Assembly: GCA_020852955.1 (NCBI GenBank)
Contig: JADYZW010000047.1
Location: 150,436 to 214,435, forward strand
Direction: 5' to 3'
Length of the DNA stretch: 64,000 nt
Source: Deltaproteobacteria bacterium
Lineage (GTDB): Bacteria; Desulfobacterota; Binatia; UTPRO1
Part shown: positions 1 to 10,882 of the stretch, in pieces
Layout: each line of letters starts with the position of its first letter
Numbering within the stretch: position 1 is the first letter of the stretch
Position numbers and translations under genes: made by a program
Notes under the pieces: generated by a model
The model's input: only the letters and a program-made list of their open reading frames with translations
The model's database searches: none
What the model was told of the DNA's origin: nothing

Positions 1-1
1 C

Positions 2-1510
2 GCCGACCCGCCCGACGGCGGCGGCCCGGACGCGCTCGCAGCCGTCGCGGGCGGCGCGCTCTACTTCCTCGGCTACCTCGGATGGGGCGCCTGGCCGTGC
101 CTGTTCCTCTTCCTCGCGCCGCTCTGGTGGACGCTCGCACGCGCGACCCGGGCGCGGCGAGCGGCCGGCCTCGGCTTCCTCTTCGGCGCCTCCGCATTCG
201 CGGGCGGCCACCTCTGGCTGCTGGCGCTGATCGGCCCCTTCCTCGACGGACGCTGGGCGACCGGCCTGGTGCTCTGGTTCGTCTACGGCGCGTGGTTCGC
301 GGGCGCGTTCGCGGCCTACGGGCTCGTCTTCCACGCCCTCCGACGACGCGGCTGCGGGGTGGCCGCCGCCGGCATCGCCCCGTACGTCCTCCTCGAATGG
401 GCGCAGCCGCAGATCTTCCCCCTCTACGCCGGCAACGGCCTCGTCGCGGCGCCGCTCCTCGCGCAGACCGCCGACCTCGGCGGCGCGCTTCTGCTGACGG
501 CGCTGCTCGCGGGCGCGAACCTCGTCGTGCTCGAGACCGTCGCGTGGCTGGACGGACGCCGCCCGCGTCCGGCGTCGATCTGGATCGCGGGCGCCGCCGT
601 CGCCCTCGCCGTCGTCGCGTATGGAGCCGCGCGCATGGCCGAAGCCGACCGTGCCAGCGCGCGCGCGCCGGCGATCCGCGTCGGCATCGTCCAGGCGAAC
701 CTCGACGTCCGCGCCAAGGACGCCCTCGGCGTGCTCACCCACCGCAAGCACCTCGAGCAGACGCGCGAGCTCCTGAGCGCGGGCGAGGTCGACCTCGTCG
801 TCTGGCCCGAGAGCGCCTACGTCCGGGGCATCCGGCGGCCCCTTCCGGTCTCGAGCCGCCCCATCGTCCGGGATCTGGCCATCCCGCTCCTCTTCGGCGC
901 GAGCTCGGTGAGCGAAGTCGGCGGCCGGAAGGTCAAGACGAACTCGGCGCTCCTCGCCGGCGAGGACGGTCTCATCCGCGATGCGTACGACAAGAACCTG
1001 CTCATCCCGCTCGCGGAATCGCTGCCGTTCGCGACCGCGCTGCCGGCGCTCTCGGCGCTCTTCCCGCACGCCGAGCAGTTCGCCGCCGCCGACGCCGTCG
1101 CGCCGCTGCGTCTGGGCGATTGGCGGATCGCGACCCCGATCTGCTACGAGGCGATCCGTCCGGAGCTCGTCCGCCGCATGATGGGCGAGTCGGGGCCGCA
1201 CCTGATCGTGACGCTCGCGAACGACGCCTGGTTCGGCGATTCGCAGGAGCCGTGGCTGCACCTCGGCCTCGCACGGCTCCGCGCCATCGAGCACCGGCGC
1301 TGGCTCGTGCGCGCGACCAACAGCGGGGTGAGCGCGATCGTCGATCCCGCCGGGCGCGTCGTTGCGCGCACCGGACTGCTGACCCGCACCAACCTGCGCG
1401 GGGTCGTCCACCCGCTCGCGGGGACGACGCTCTACGCGCGGCTCGGCGATTGGCCCGGATGGCTCGCGCTCGCGGTCGTGGCGCTCGCGGCCCTCCGGCG
1501 TCGCGCGTAG
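2..1510 (+). CDS. lnt: Apolipoprotein N-acyltransferase (5' partial)
   Basis: Lnt transfers an acyl chain to the N-terminal cysteine of lipoproteins, the last step of lipoprotein maturation in the inner membrane. The reading frame is already open at base 2, so the start lies before the window. The visible part has several hydrophobic helices up to about base 620, followed by a nitrilase-type domain. The expected catalytic triad is present: Glu in WPES (codon 809-811), Lys in YDKNLLIP (992-994) and Cys in PICYE (1142-1144). A last membrane helix and an RRR tail end the protein. The gene is followed 86 bases later by the YqgE-like gene on the same strand. Identification is firm; only the N-terminus is missing. 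Confidence 0.93.
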   Translation, partial: ADPPDGGGPDALAAVAGGALYFLGYLGWGAWPCLFLFLAPLWWTLARATRARRAAGLGFLFGASAFAGGHLWLLALIGPFLDGRWATGLVLWFVYGAWFAGAFAAYGLVFHALRRRGCGVAAAGIAPYVLLEWAQPQIFPLYAGNGLVAAPLLAQTADLGGALLLTALLAGANLVVLETVAWLDGRRPRPASIWIAGAAVALAVVAYGAARMAEADRASARAPAIRVGIVQANLDVRAKDALGVLTHRKHLEQTRELLSAGEVDLVVWPESAYVRGIRRPLPVSSRPIVRDLAIPLLFGASSVSEVGGRKVKTNSALLAGEDGLIRDAYDKNLLIPLAESLPFATALPALSALFPHAEQFAAADAVAPLRLGDWRIATPICYEAIRPELVRRMMGESGPHLIVTLANDAWFGDSQEPWLHLGLARLRAIEHRRWLVRATNSGVSAIVDPAGRVVARTGLLTRTNLRGVVHPLAGTTLYARLGDWPGWLALAVVALAALRRRA

Positions 1511-1596
1511 CGAGCGCGCCGCGATCGGCTCGTCGGCGGCTGTCACCTCGCGCCCGGGGAGTGGCTGACCGTCGTGAGACGTGTCAGAAGGAGCCC

Positions 1597-2163
1597 ATGT
1601 CCGACCTTTCGTCGCAACTCCTGGTGGCGATGCCCCAGCTCGACGACCCGAATTTCAAGCGCTCGGTCGTGCTGCTGGTGCACCACGGCGAAGGGGGCAG
1701 CTTCGGCATCGTGCTCAACCGCTCCCTCGATCTCACGATGAGCGAGCTCATGCAGAACAGCGGTATCCGGTGGCCGTCGGGCGTCGGGAGCGTCGGATGG
1801 GGCGGACCCGTGCAACCCGAGCGGGGCTGGGTCGTCTTCTGCGACGACGACCCTCCGGCGCCGCCGCCCGCCGCCGCCGACGACGACGTCGCGACGCTCC
1901 AGCAGGGTGTCCGCGTCACGGGCTCGCTCGACAAGCTCCGCTCGGTCGCGAGCCATCCCCCGTCGGCGGTCCGCCTCTTCCTCGGCTACGCGGGTTGGGG
2001 AGCCGAGCAGCTCGAGAGCGAGCTCGCCGAAGGCGCGTGGCTGCTCGCTCCGCTCCGGCGCGAAGTCGTCTTCGACACGGCCGAGGACGCCATGTGGGAG
2101 TCGGTCGTGCGGAGCCTCGGCGTCGATCCGACGGCGCTCGTCCCCGCGCGCGGCATCCATTAG
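1597..2163 (+). CDS. YqgE/AlgH family protein (UPF0301)
   Basis: A 188-residue protein of the YqgE/AlgH family. Its N-terminus, SQLLVAMPQLDDPNFKRSVV, matches the family start, and a GIVLNRSLDLTM motif and FLGYAGWGAEQLE motif follow in the usual order. The ATG at 1597 is preceded by a strong ribosome-binding site (AGAAGGAG at 1586-1593), which decides the start; the same frame is open much further upstream but only as a shadow of lnt. The molecular function of the family is not settled; AlgH has been linked to transcription of alginate genes in Pseudomonas. An acidic Ala/Pro/Asp stretch in the middle (about residues 85-100) looks like an insertion. Confidence 0.9.
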   Translation: MSDLSSQLLVAMPQLDDPNFKRSVVLLVHHGEGGSFGIVLNRSLDLTMSELMQNSGIRWPSGVGSVGWGGPVQPERGWVVFCDDDPPAPPPAAADDDVATLQQGVRVTGSLDKLRSVASHPPSAVRLFLGYAGWGAEQLESELAEGAWLLAPLRREVVFDTAEDAMWESVVRSLGVDPTALVPARGIH

Positions 2164-2214
2164 CCCAGGGGTAGCCCGGGCGACCGCGTCCACCGACCGC
2201 GGCCTCGCGGAACC

Positions 2215-2236
2215 GCGCGCCGCCGCGGCGGCGCGC
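2215..2236. terminator. Bidirectional terminator-like palindrome
   Basis: A perfect 22-base palindrome made only of G and C lies midway between the convergent stops of the YqgE-like gene (2163, plus) and cytochrome oxidase subunit IV (2252, minus). It can form the same hairpin in either transcript. There is no U-run on either side, so intrinsic termination is not assured. Confidence 0.45.
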
Positions 2237-2251
2237 CCGGCCGCCGCCGCG

Positions 2252-2569
2252 TCAGCTCCCGGGGGTCCCCAGCCAGCCGCGGCTCACGATGTCGGACATC
2301 GTGAGCGCCAGCATGATCGCCAGGAAGACGAACCCGCTCGCCACCACCAGCCAGGTGAGCTTCGAGCTGTACTTCACGTGCATGAAGAACAGGACGACGA
2401 GGCTCGCCTTGGCGACGGCGATCGCGAGGGCCATGAACGTGTTCAACGTCCCGAGGTCGATGAAGGCCACCCACACGGTGAGCGCCGTCAGCGCCATCAG
2501 CGCCGCGAAGATCGCGACGTAGAGCTTGATCGAGACCACGTGATCGCTGCTGTGGGCGTCGCCGCTCAT
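2252..2569 (-). CDS. Cytochrome c oxidase subunit IV, caa3 type
   Basis: A 105-residue protein with three hydrophobic segments (about residues 14-36, 44-66 and 73-92), the size and layout of the small subunit IV of caa3 oxidases. A KASLVVLFFMHVKYSSKLTW stretch between helices 2 and 3 is typical of this family. It is the last gene of the act-cox operon, one base after coxC, and the palindrome at 2215-2236 follows it. The subunit is thought to stabilise the oxidase and has no redox centre. Identification rests on family pattern plus position. Confidence 0.88.
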   Translation of the reverse strand: MSGDAHSSDHVVSIKLYVAIFAALMALTALTVWVAFIDLGTLNTFMALAIAVAKASLVVLFFMHVKYSSKLTWLVVASGFVFLAIMLALTMSDIVSRGWLGTPGS

Positions 2570-2570
2570 C

Positions 2571-3221
2571 TCAGTGTCTCCCGATCAGGTACAGCAGGGG
2601 GAACAGGAAGATCCAGACGATGTCGACGAAGTGCCAGTAGAGGCCGGTGAGCTCGATCGGGCTGTAGTAGGCGCTGCCGTACGCCCCGCGGGCCGCCTGC
2701 CACACCAGCACCCCGAGGATGCCGATACCGATGACCATGTGGAGCGCGTGCAGGCCGGTCATCATGAAGTAGAGGGAGAAGAAGATCTGGGCGTGGCGGG
2801 CGTCGCCGTCGAACAGGAAGTTCGGCCCCGGAACCAGGTGCTCGTGGAACTTGTGTCCGTACTCGATCGTCTTGACGCCGAGGAACACGCATCCGAGGAA
2901 GATCGTCGCCAGCAGAAAGACCACCTGCATCCAGCGATTCCCGAGCTGCGCGCCGTGGACGGCGATCGCCATCGTGAGGCTCGAGCCGATCAGCACCGCC
3001 GTGTTGAAACAGCCGAGCACCACGTCGAGGTGATGGCTCCCCTGCGCGAACGCGTCGGGATACATGAACCGGTAGACGGTGTACGCGACGAAGAGCCCGC
3101 CGAAGAACAGGATCTCCTGCGCGATGAACACCCACATCCCGAGCTGCGCCGCGCTGTGCTGATGCTCGGCGCTGTCGAACTGGTGGGCGTAGGCATGCGC
3201 GCCCGCGGCGGGACTAGACAC
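2571..3221 (-). CDS. coxC: Cytochrome c oxidase subunit III
   Basis: A 216-residue membrane protein with about five hydrophobic helices, the short five-helix form usual in caa3 operons rather than the seven-helix mitochondrial type. Family signatures include [15 protein letters not shown] near the N-terminus, [16 protein letters not shown] in the middle and [18 protein letters not shown] at the C-terminus. The GTG start at 3221 lies inside the 3' end of coxA, giving an 8-base overlap (3214-3221) and probable translational coupling. It is a core subunit of the haem-copper oxidase. Confidence 0.95.
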   Translation of the reverse strand: MSSPAAGAHAYAHQFDSAEHQHSAAQLGMWVFIAQEILFFGGLFVAYTVYRFMYPDAFAQGSHHLDVVLGCFNTAVLIGSSLTMAIAVHGAQLGNRWMQVVFLLATIFLGCVFLGVKTIEYGHKFHEHLVPGPNFLFDGDARHAQIFFSLYFMMTGLHALHMVIGIGILGVLVWQAARGAYGSAYYSPIELTGLYWHFVDIVWIFLFPLLYLIGRH

Positions 3222-4811
3222 GTTCGGCCTCGTGCATGGTGGAGTAGGCGTACGCCTCCGTGGTGACGACGGGCGTCGTCGCGAAGTTCTCCGTCGGCGG
3301 CGGGGACGGCGTCTGCCATTCCAGTCCGGTCGCGCGCCATGGGTTGGCGGACGCCACCCTACCGTACCGGAGCGACCACAGGAGGTAGGCGAGCGGCAGG
3401 AGGTATCCGACGCCGAGGATCGTGGCGCCAGCCGTCGACATCACGTTCAGCACCTGAAATTCGGGCGGGTACATGTGATAGCGGCGCGGCATGCCGAGAT
3501 AGCCCGCGAGGAATTGCGGGAAGAACGTCAGGTTGAAGCCGATGAAGACGATGACGGCGCCGATGCGGGCGGGCCATTCGGGGTACATGCGGCCCGAGAT
3601 CTTCGGCCACCAGTAGTGGAGGCCGCCGAGGTATCCCATGATCGCGCCGCCGACCATGATGTAGTGGAAGTGCGCCACGACGAAGTACGTGTCGTGCACG
3701 TGCACGTCGAAGCCGAGGGTCGCGAGGAAGAGGCCCGTCAGCCCGCCGATCGTGAAGAGGCCGATGAAGCCGAGGGCGTAGATCATCGGCGCCGCGAACT
3801 CGATCGACCCGCGGTAGAGCGTCGCCGTCCAGTTGAAGACCTTCACCGCCGACGGGATCGCGACCAGGAAGCTCAGCACCGAGAAGATGAGCGACGCGTA
3901 GACCGACTGGCCCGACAGGAACAGGTGGTGGCCCCATACGAGGAAGCCGAGCACGGCGATCGCCATGCTGGAGACCGCGACGAAGCCGTAGCCGAAAATG
4001 ACCTTGCGCGAGAAGCAGGTGATGAGCTCGCTGACGATGCCCATGCTCGGCAGGATCATGATGTAGACCGCGGGGTGCGAGTAGAACCAGAAGAGGTGCT
4101 GGAAGAGGACGGGATCGCCGCCGAGCGTCGGGTCGAAGATTCCGAAGTGGAACGCCCGCTCGGCCGCCACGAGGAGGAGCGTAATCGCGATCACCGGCGT
4201 GCCGAGGATGAAGATGATGCTCGTCGCGTAGTGCGCCCACACGAAGAGCGGCAGCCGGAACCACGTGAGCCCGGGCGCCCGCATACGGTGGATCGTGACG
4301 ATGAAGTTCAGACCCGTGAGGATCGACGAGAAGCCGTTGATGAAGATGCCGAGCGCCGCCGGAATCACTTTCGTGTTGGCGGCCGCGGTGCTGTACGGCG
4401 TGTAGAACGTCCACCCCGTGTCGACGCCGCCCGTGAACACCGCGTAGAGCGTGAAGAGCGCGCCCACGAGGAAGATGTACCAGCTGGCGAGGTTCAAGCG
4501 TGGAAACGCCAGGTCGCGAGCGCCGATCATCATCGGGATCAGGAAGTTCCCGAGCACGGCCGGAATCGACGGAATCATGAAGAAGAACACCATCACGATG
4601 CCGTGCATCGTGAAGAGCTTGTTGTAGGTGTCGGCGGCGACGAGGTCGCCCGCCGGCGTCAGGAGCTCGAGGCGGATCATGAGGGCGAACACGCCGCCCA
4701 ACAGGAACATGAAGGTGATGGAGACCAGGTAGAGGATCGCGATGCGCTTGTGGTCCTTGGTGAGGAGCCAGGACCAGATGCCGTAGTCGGCGTTGATGTA
4801 GTTGGTCGACG

Positions 4812-4815
<4 letters not shown>
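3214..4815 (-). CDS. coxA: Cytochrome c oxidase subunit I (A2-type, caa3)
   Basis: A 533-residue catalytic subunit carrying haem a, haem a3 and CuB. The low-spin haem ligand is His71 (TMHG). The CuB/active-site region reads [10 protein letters not shown] at residues 244-253, and a WGHHLF pair and [12 protein letters not shown] motif supply the remaining His ligands. The YSHP motif, in place of the XGHPEVY of A1 enzymes, marks an A2-type oxidase as in Rhodothermus caa3, where Tyr-Ser is thought to replace the D-channel glutamate. The start is the ATG at 4815, which overlaps the coxB stop as ATGA; the frame runs further upstream only as a shadow. Reduces oxygen to water and pumps protons. Confidence 0.97.
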
Positions 4816-5828
<1,013 letters not shown>

Positions 5829-5831
5829 GCC

Positions 5832-6683
5832 TCAGGCACTCCCCTTGCGACGTCGTTCGGCGACTGCCTCACGGCGGAGCATGACCGTCATGAAGGCGCC
5901 GATGGCGAGCACGGTCGCAACGCCGCCCGCACGCACCAGATTGAGCGCGATGGCGCCGTACTTCCCGGTGGCGGGATCGTAGCGGTAACAGAAGAGCAGC
6001 AGGGCATCGACCGCCGAGCCGATCTTGTGGTCCGCGGCCTCGACGAGCCCGAGGCGGAGGTCGCGGCCGGAGTACTCGACCCCGTAGTAGTAGCGGGCGA
6101 GCTTGCCTCCGGGCGTCGCAACCATGATCGCGGCCGCGTGCGCGAACTGCTTCTCCTCCGGCACCCATCGGTAGTGGAAGCCGACCGCCTTCGCGACCCG
6201 CTCGATCGCGGCCTGCTCGCCGGTGAGGAAGTGCCAGCCGTCGGCGGTCGCGACGCGACCGTAGTCCGCGACGTAGGCCGCCTTCTTCCTGGCCGCGATC
6301 TCCGGCGTGTCGCGGGGATCGAAGCTCACCGCCACCACGTCGAACTCCTTGCCGGGCTCGAAGTTCATGGTCTTGAGCGTCTTCCCGAGTCCGTTCAGGA
6401 CGAGCGTGCAGAGCATCGGGCACTCGAAGTAGGTCATCACGAGGACGACGGGCTTCCGGCCGAAGTAGTCGCCGAGCGTGACCGCGCGGCCGTGGTCGTC
6501 GGTGAAGGCCGCGTCGAGCGGCAGCGCCTCGCCGAGACGCTGGTCGATGCCGACCTCGCGCAGCGCCGGCGGACGCACGTCGGCGACACCCGGCTGGACG
6601 CCCGGTTCGGTCGCCGCCTGCGCCGGCACCGCGCCGAGCGCGAGACACAGCGCCGCGAGGCGCTTCCGCCACCGCCGCGTCAC
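5832..6683 (-). CDS. SCO1/SenC/PrrC family copper chaperone
   Basis: A 283-residue protein with an N-terminal signal sequence (cleavage near AQAATEPG), a thioredoxin-fold SCO domain and a C-terminal membrane helix near residue 255. The copper-binding CxxxC is present as ECPMLC, and the distal His lies in QFAHAAAI. SCO proteins deliver copper to the CuA site of subunit II, which fits its place directly before coxB. The start is GTG at 6683, overlapping the stop of the upstream small gene as GTGA. The C-terminal helix makes it longer than a minimal SCO, a form often seen next to alternative complex III genes. Confidence 0.93.
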   Translation of the reverse strand: MTRRWRKRLAALCLALGAVPAQAATEPGVQPGVADVRPPALREVGIDQRLGEALPLDAAFTDDHGRAVTLGDYFGRKPVVLVMTYFECPMLCTLVLNGLGKTLKTMNFEPGKEFDVVAVSFDPRDTPEIAARKKAAYVADYGRVATADGWHFLTGEQAAIERVAKAVGFHYRWVPEEKQFAHAAAIMVATPGGKLARYYYGVEYSGRDLRLGLVEAADHKIGSAVDALLLFCYRYDPATGKYGAIALNLVRAGGVATVLAIGAFMTVMLRREAVAERRRKGSA

Positions 6684-7099
6684 GGGACGTCCTTCGGCGC
6701 GGCGGGCCGCGCCGGCAGCCCGCGCTCGGCGAGCAGCGCGATCGCGCGCTCGACGGGAACGCGGACGACGCCCGCTTGCTTGTCGACCCAGCCGTAGGCG
6801 CGGATCGCCGCGGCTTCGCGCGCGTGCAGATCGACGAGATCCTGGCGCGGATCGGTCTGCAGGCGCGGCGCGGGCGGCTCCTTCAGGCCGTAGCGGGCGG
6901 CGAGCGGGTTCGGCGGGCTCGTCTGCGCCGCCTGGAGGCGCGCGAGGACGTTGAAGAGCACGAGCATCGCGACGAAGGCGGCGACGGCGATCGCGCCGAG
7001 CCCGAGCACGGAGAGCCCGATCGACGCCGGGGCGACGTCCGATTCCTCGTGACCGGTCGACGCGTCGGGCGCGGGCGGCTGGTGCGGGCGGGCGCTCAT
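6680..7099 (-). CDS. Small membrane protein of act-cox operon, function unknown
   Basis: A 139-residue protein I cannot assign to a named family. It has a Pro/Asp/Glu-rich cytoplasmic-like N-terminus, one membrane helix at about residues 27-52, and a soluble tail. The tail carries the sequence YGWVDKQAGVVRVPVERAI and ends LLAERGLPARP. It lies between actF (1-base gap) and the SCO gene (GTGA overlap), so it is almost certainly co-translated with the respiratory complexes. From memory, similar short proteins with a YGW-D-Q-G-V-R-P-ER-A pattern recur at this place in other act-cox clusters. That would make it a candidate accessory subunit or assembly factor; this is inference. Confidence 0.85.
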   Translation of the reverse strand: MSARPHQPPAPDASTGHEESDVAPASIGLSVLGLGAIAVAAFVAMLVLFNVLARLQAAQTSPPNPLAARYGLKEPPAPRLQTDPRQDLVDLHAREAAAIRAYGWVDKQAGVVRVPVERAIALLAERGLPARPAAPKDVP

Positions 7100-7100
7100 C

Positions 7101-8285
7101 CTATGCTTCCCTCGGGATCGCGGGATCGTTGAGCGGCAGGACCGGACGCGTCTTCAGCTGCGACACGAACAGCCACATCCACGTGCCGCCGATCGCCGCC
7201 GCGGCCGCCGGATCGAGCCAATGGATCGAAAACCCCTCGGGCGCCACCGCCGGCCGGAGCAGCCAGAAGAGGTCGACGAAGCGGGCACCGATGAGCACCA
7301 GCGCCACGACCGAAACGGCGCGCGCGTGGCGCTTCAGGTCGCGCGAGAGCAGCACCAGGAACGGCATCACGAAGTGCACGGTCACCAGCACGACGGCGAC
7401 CCACTCCCAGCCGCCCCGGGTGCGCGCCAGGTACCACGGAATCTCCTCGGGCAGGTTCGCGGACCAGATGATGAGGTACTGCGAGAGCGCGAAGTACGCC
7501 CAGAGCATCACGAAGGCGAGCATCAGCTTGCCGAGGTCGTGGAACTGCACCGGCGTGATGATGCGGGAGAACGGCGGACGCTCCGCGAGCAGCGCCGCCA
7601 TCGGAATCACGAAGGCGAACGTCACGAGCCCCTGCCCGCCCATGAACATCACCCCGTACAGGGTCGAGAACCAATGCGGCTCGAGCGACATGCCCCAGTC
7701 CATCGACGCGAAGGTGATCGTGAGAGCGTAGAGCAGGAGGCCGCCGCGGCTCAGCATCTCGAGCCGGCGGGTGAGCCGCGGGTCGGCGGCTGCGTCCTGC
7801 TGGAGCGACCAGCGGTTCAGGAAGTACGCGGTGCCGATCCAGGCCGCGAAATAGAAGACCGCGCGCCCCAGGAAGAACGGCACGTTCAGGTAGAGGCTCT
7901 TGTGCTGCAGGATCGGGTCGTGCGCGACGTGCTCGGGATTCGCCCACTCGTAGAGGTCCGTCACGCCGAGCGCGATCGGCAGGAAGAGCAGCGCCATGAA
8001 CGGCAGCGTCCGCGTGGCCGACTCGAGGAGGCGGCGGATCACCGCGCCCCACGCCCCCCCGGTGATGTACTGGATCATCAGGATGGCCATGGAGCCGAGG
8101 CCGATTCCGAGGAAGAGCATGTACGACACGAGATAGGCGTGGAGAAACGCCTCGCGCGCCGCGAAGATCCCGACGACGCAGCCGATGATGCCGAGGCCGC
8201 CGACGACGAGCGCCGCGCGCTGCACGCGGTGCAACGCGTGGTCGGGCGGGAGATCGAACCGCGAGCTCCGCACCGGGTCACTCAT
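7101..8285 (-). CDS. actF: Alternative complex III subunit ActF
   Basis: A 394-residue polytopic protein of the NrfD/PsrC-like fold with about ten hydrophobic segments. It is the second, shorter quinol-oxidising-type membrane subunit of alternative complex III, paired with ActC. Recognisable stretches are YMLFLGIGLGSMAILMIQY, TFASMDWGMSLEPHWFSTLY and ALSQYLIIWSANLPEEIPWY, the last two being strongly typical of ActF. The ATG at 8285 overlaps the end of actE by 8 bases. It has no metal-binding motif. Identification is secure from sequence and operon order. Confidence 0.95.
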   Translation of the reverse strand: MSDPVRSSRFDLPPDHALHRVQRAALVVGGLGIIGCVVGIFAAREAFLHAYLVSYMLFLGIGLGSMAILMIQYITGGAWGAVIRRLLESATRTLPFMALLFLPIALGVTDLYEWANPEHVAHDPILQHKSLYLNVPFFLGRAVFYFAAWIGTAYFLNRWSLQQDAAADPRLTRRLEMLSRGGLLLYALTITFASMDWGMSLEPHWFSTLYGVMFMGGQGLVTFAFVIPMAALLAERPPFSRIITPVQFHDLGKLMLAFVMLWAYFALSQYLIIWSANLPEEIPWYLARTRGGWEWVAVVLVTVHFVMPFLVLLSRDLKRHARAVSVVALVLIGARFVDLFWLLRPAVAPEGFSIHWLDPAAAAAIGGTWMWLFVSQLKTRPVLPLNDPAIPREA

Positions 8286-8946
8286 GACCGCCCCCCGGAA
8301 CCGCGCGCCCGGCGGCGGCCGCCTCCTGCGCCGGAAGCCCCGTCCGCGGATCGAGCGTCTTCCCTTCGAGGAACGCCGTGCGACCCTCTGCCGGCACCTC
8401 CGCGACGGTGGCGTGCTGGCTCAGCTGCAAGGCCCGGATGTACGCCGCGATCGCCCAGCGATCGGCGACCGGCACCTGCGTCGCGTAGCTCGGCATGACG
8501 CCGAAGCCGTTGGTGACGACGTCGAAGAAGTATCCTGGCGGCATGCCGCGCAGGCGCGCGTCGTGGAACGACGTGGGCTGCTTGTAGCCGCGCTGGACGA
8601 TCATGCCCTGCCCGGTGCCGGCGCGATCGTGACACGGCGAGCAATGGACGTCGTAGTCGCGGTGGCCGCGCTCGAGCGTCGCCCGAGTCACCGGCTCGGG
8701 AAAGACCTCGGAGAGCTTGCCGTCGACCTTGCCGCTCACGAGCAGCTCGTCGTCGTCGCGCCGTCCGCGCGCCACGGTGCCGGGCACGCGCGGCCGCGAC
8801 GCCCGTCCGTCCTCGAAGAAATGGCTCTCCTCGAGGGGCTGGTACTTCGGCTGGTCGTGCATGTCCTGCCGGCAGCCCGGGAGGACGAGGAGCGCGAGTC
8901 CGGCCGCCCACCCGGCGAGCGCGCGGGCATCGATCCGGCGCGCCAT
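8278..8946 (-). CDS. actE: Alternative complex III cytochrome c subunit ActE
   Basis: A 222-residue monohaem cytochrome c lipoprotein. The N-terminus is a signal peptide ending in a lipobox (VLPGC), so the protein is probably anchored on the periplasmic face. One haem motif, CSPCH, lies near residue 105, and GFGVMPSYA supplies a likely Met ligand. The stretch PKYQPLEESHFFEDGRASRP before the haem domain is typical of ActE. The start is ATG at 8946, sharing one base with the actD stop (TGATG). It probably carries electrons from ActA/ActB toward the caa3 cytochrome c domain. Confidence 0.94.
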   Translation of the reverse strand: MARRIDARALAGWAAGLALLVLPGCRQDMHDQPKYQPLEESHFFEDGRASRPRVPGTVARGRRDDDELLVSGKVDGKLSEVFPEPVTRATLERGHRDYDVHCSPCHDRAGTGQGMIVQRGYKQPTSFHDARLRGMPPGYFFDVVTNGFGVMPSYATQVPVADRWAIAAYIRALQLSQHATVAEVPAEGRTAFLEGKTLDPRTGLPAQEAAAAGRAVPGGGHE

Positions 8947-9478
8947 CAGTCCTCGACCTCCGCGACGCTGAGCGGCTCGAGCGTCTCGAGGAACCGGCGC
9001 GTCTCCTCGCGATCGAACCGCGGGTCGGTCGCCTCGATGCAGAGGAAGAACTTCTCGCGGGTCGCGAGCGCGAACTGCGGCACGTTGAAGACCGGGTGAT
9101 ACGGCATCGGGAGCCCGTTGAGCGCCAGCAGCCCGAGCACGCAGGTCGCCGCCGCGACGAGCACCGTGGTCTCGAACGTCACCGGCAGGAACGACGGCCA
9201 GCTGAACAACGGACGACCGCCGACGTTGATGGGGTAGTCGATGACCGACGTCCACGTCGCGAGCGCGAAGCCGCCGATGCACCCGGCGAGGCCGCCGAGG
9301 AACACCAGGGCCGGCAGCACGCGGTCGTGGATGTGGAGCGCCTCCGACACCTCCTCGATCGGGAAGGGCGAGTACGCGTCCATCACGCGGTACCCCGCGG
9401 CGCGCGCCTTGGTGATCGCGACCACGAGCGCCGTCGGGTTGTCGAACTCGGCCATCACCCCGTGCAGCGGCGCGCGCT

Positions 9479-9482
<4 letters not shown>
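8946..9482 (-). CDS. actD: Alternative complex III subunit ActD (TTG start)
   Basis: A 178-residue membrane protein matching ActD (DUF3341). The soluble N-terminus contains MAEFDNPTALV and YRVMDAYSPFPIEEV, and two membrane helices follow. I place the start at TTG 9482 rather than ATG 9455. The segment KRAPLHGV before MAEFDNP matches the usual N-terminal extension of ActD. A GGAGG ribosome-binding site lies 6 bases upstream inside the end of actC, and the TTG overlaps the actC stop as TTGA. ActD is a structural subunit without cofactors. Next in line is actE, overlapping by one base. Confidence 0.92.
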
Positions 9483-10878
<1,396 letters not shown>

Positions 10879-10882
<4 letters not shown>

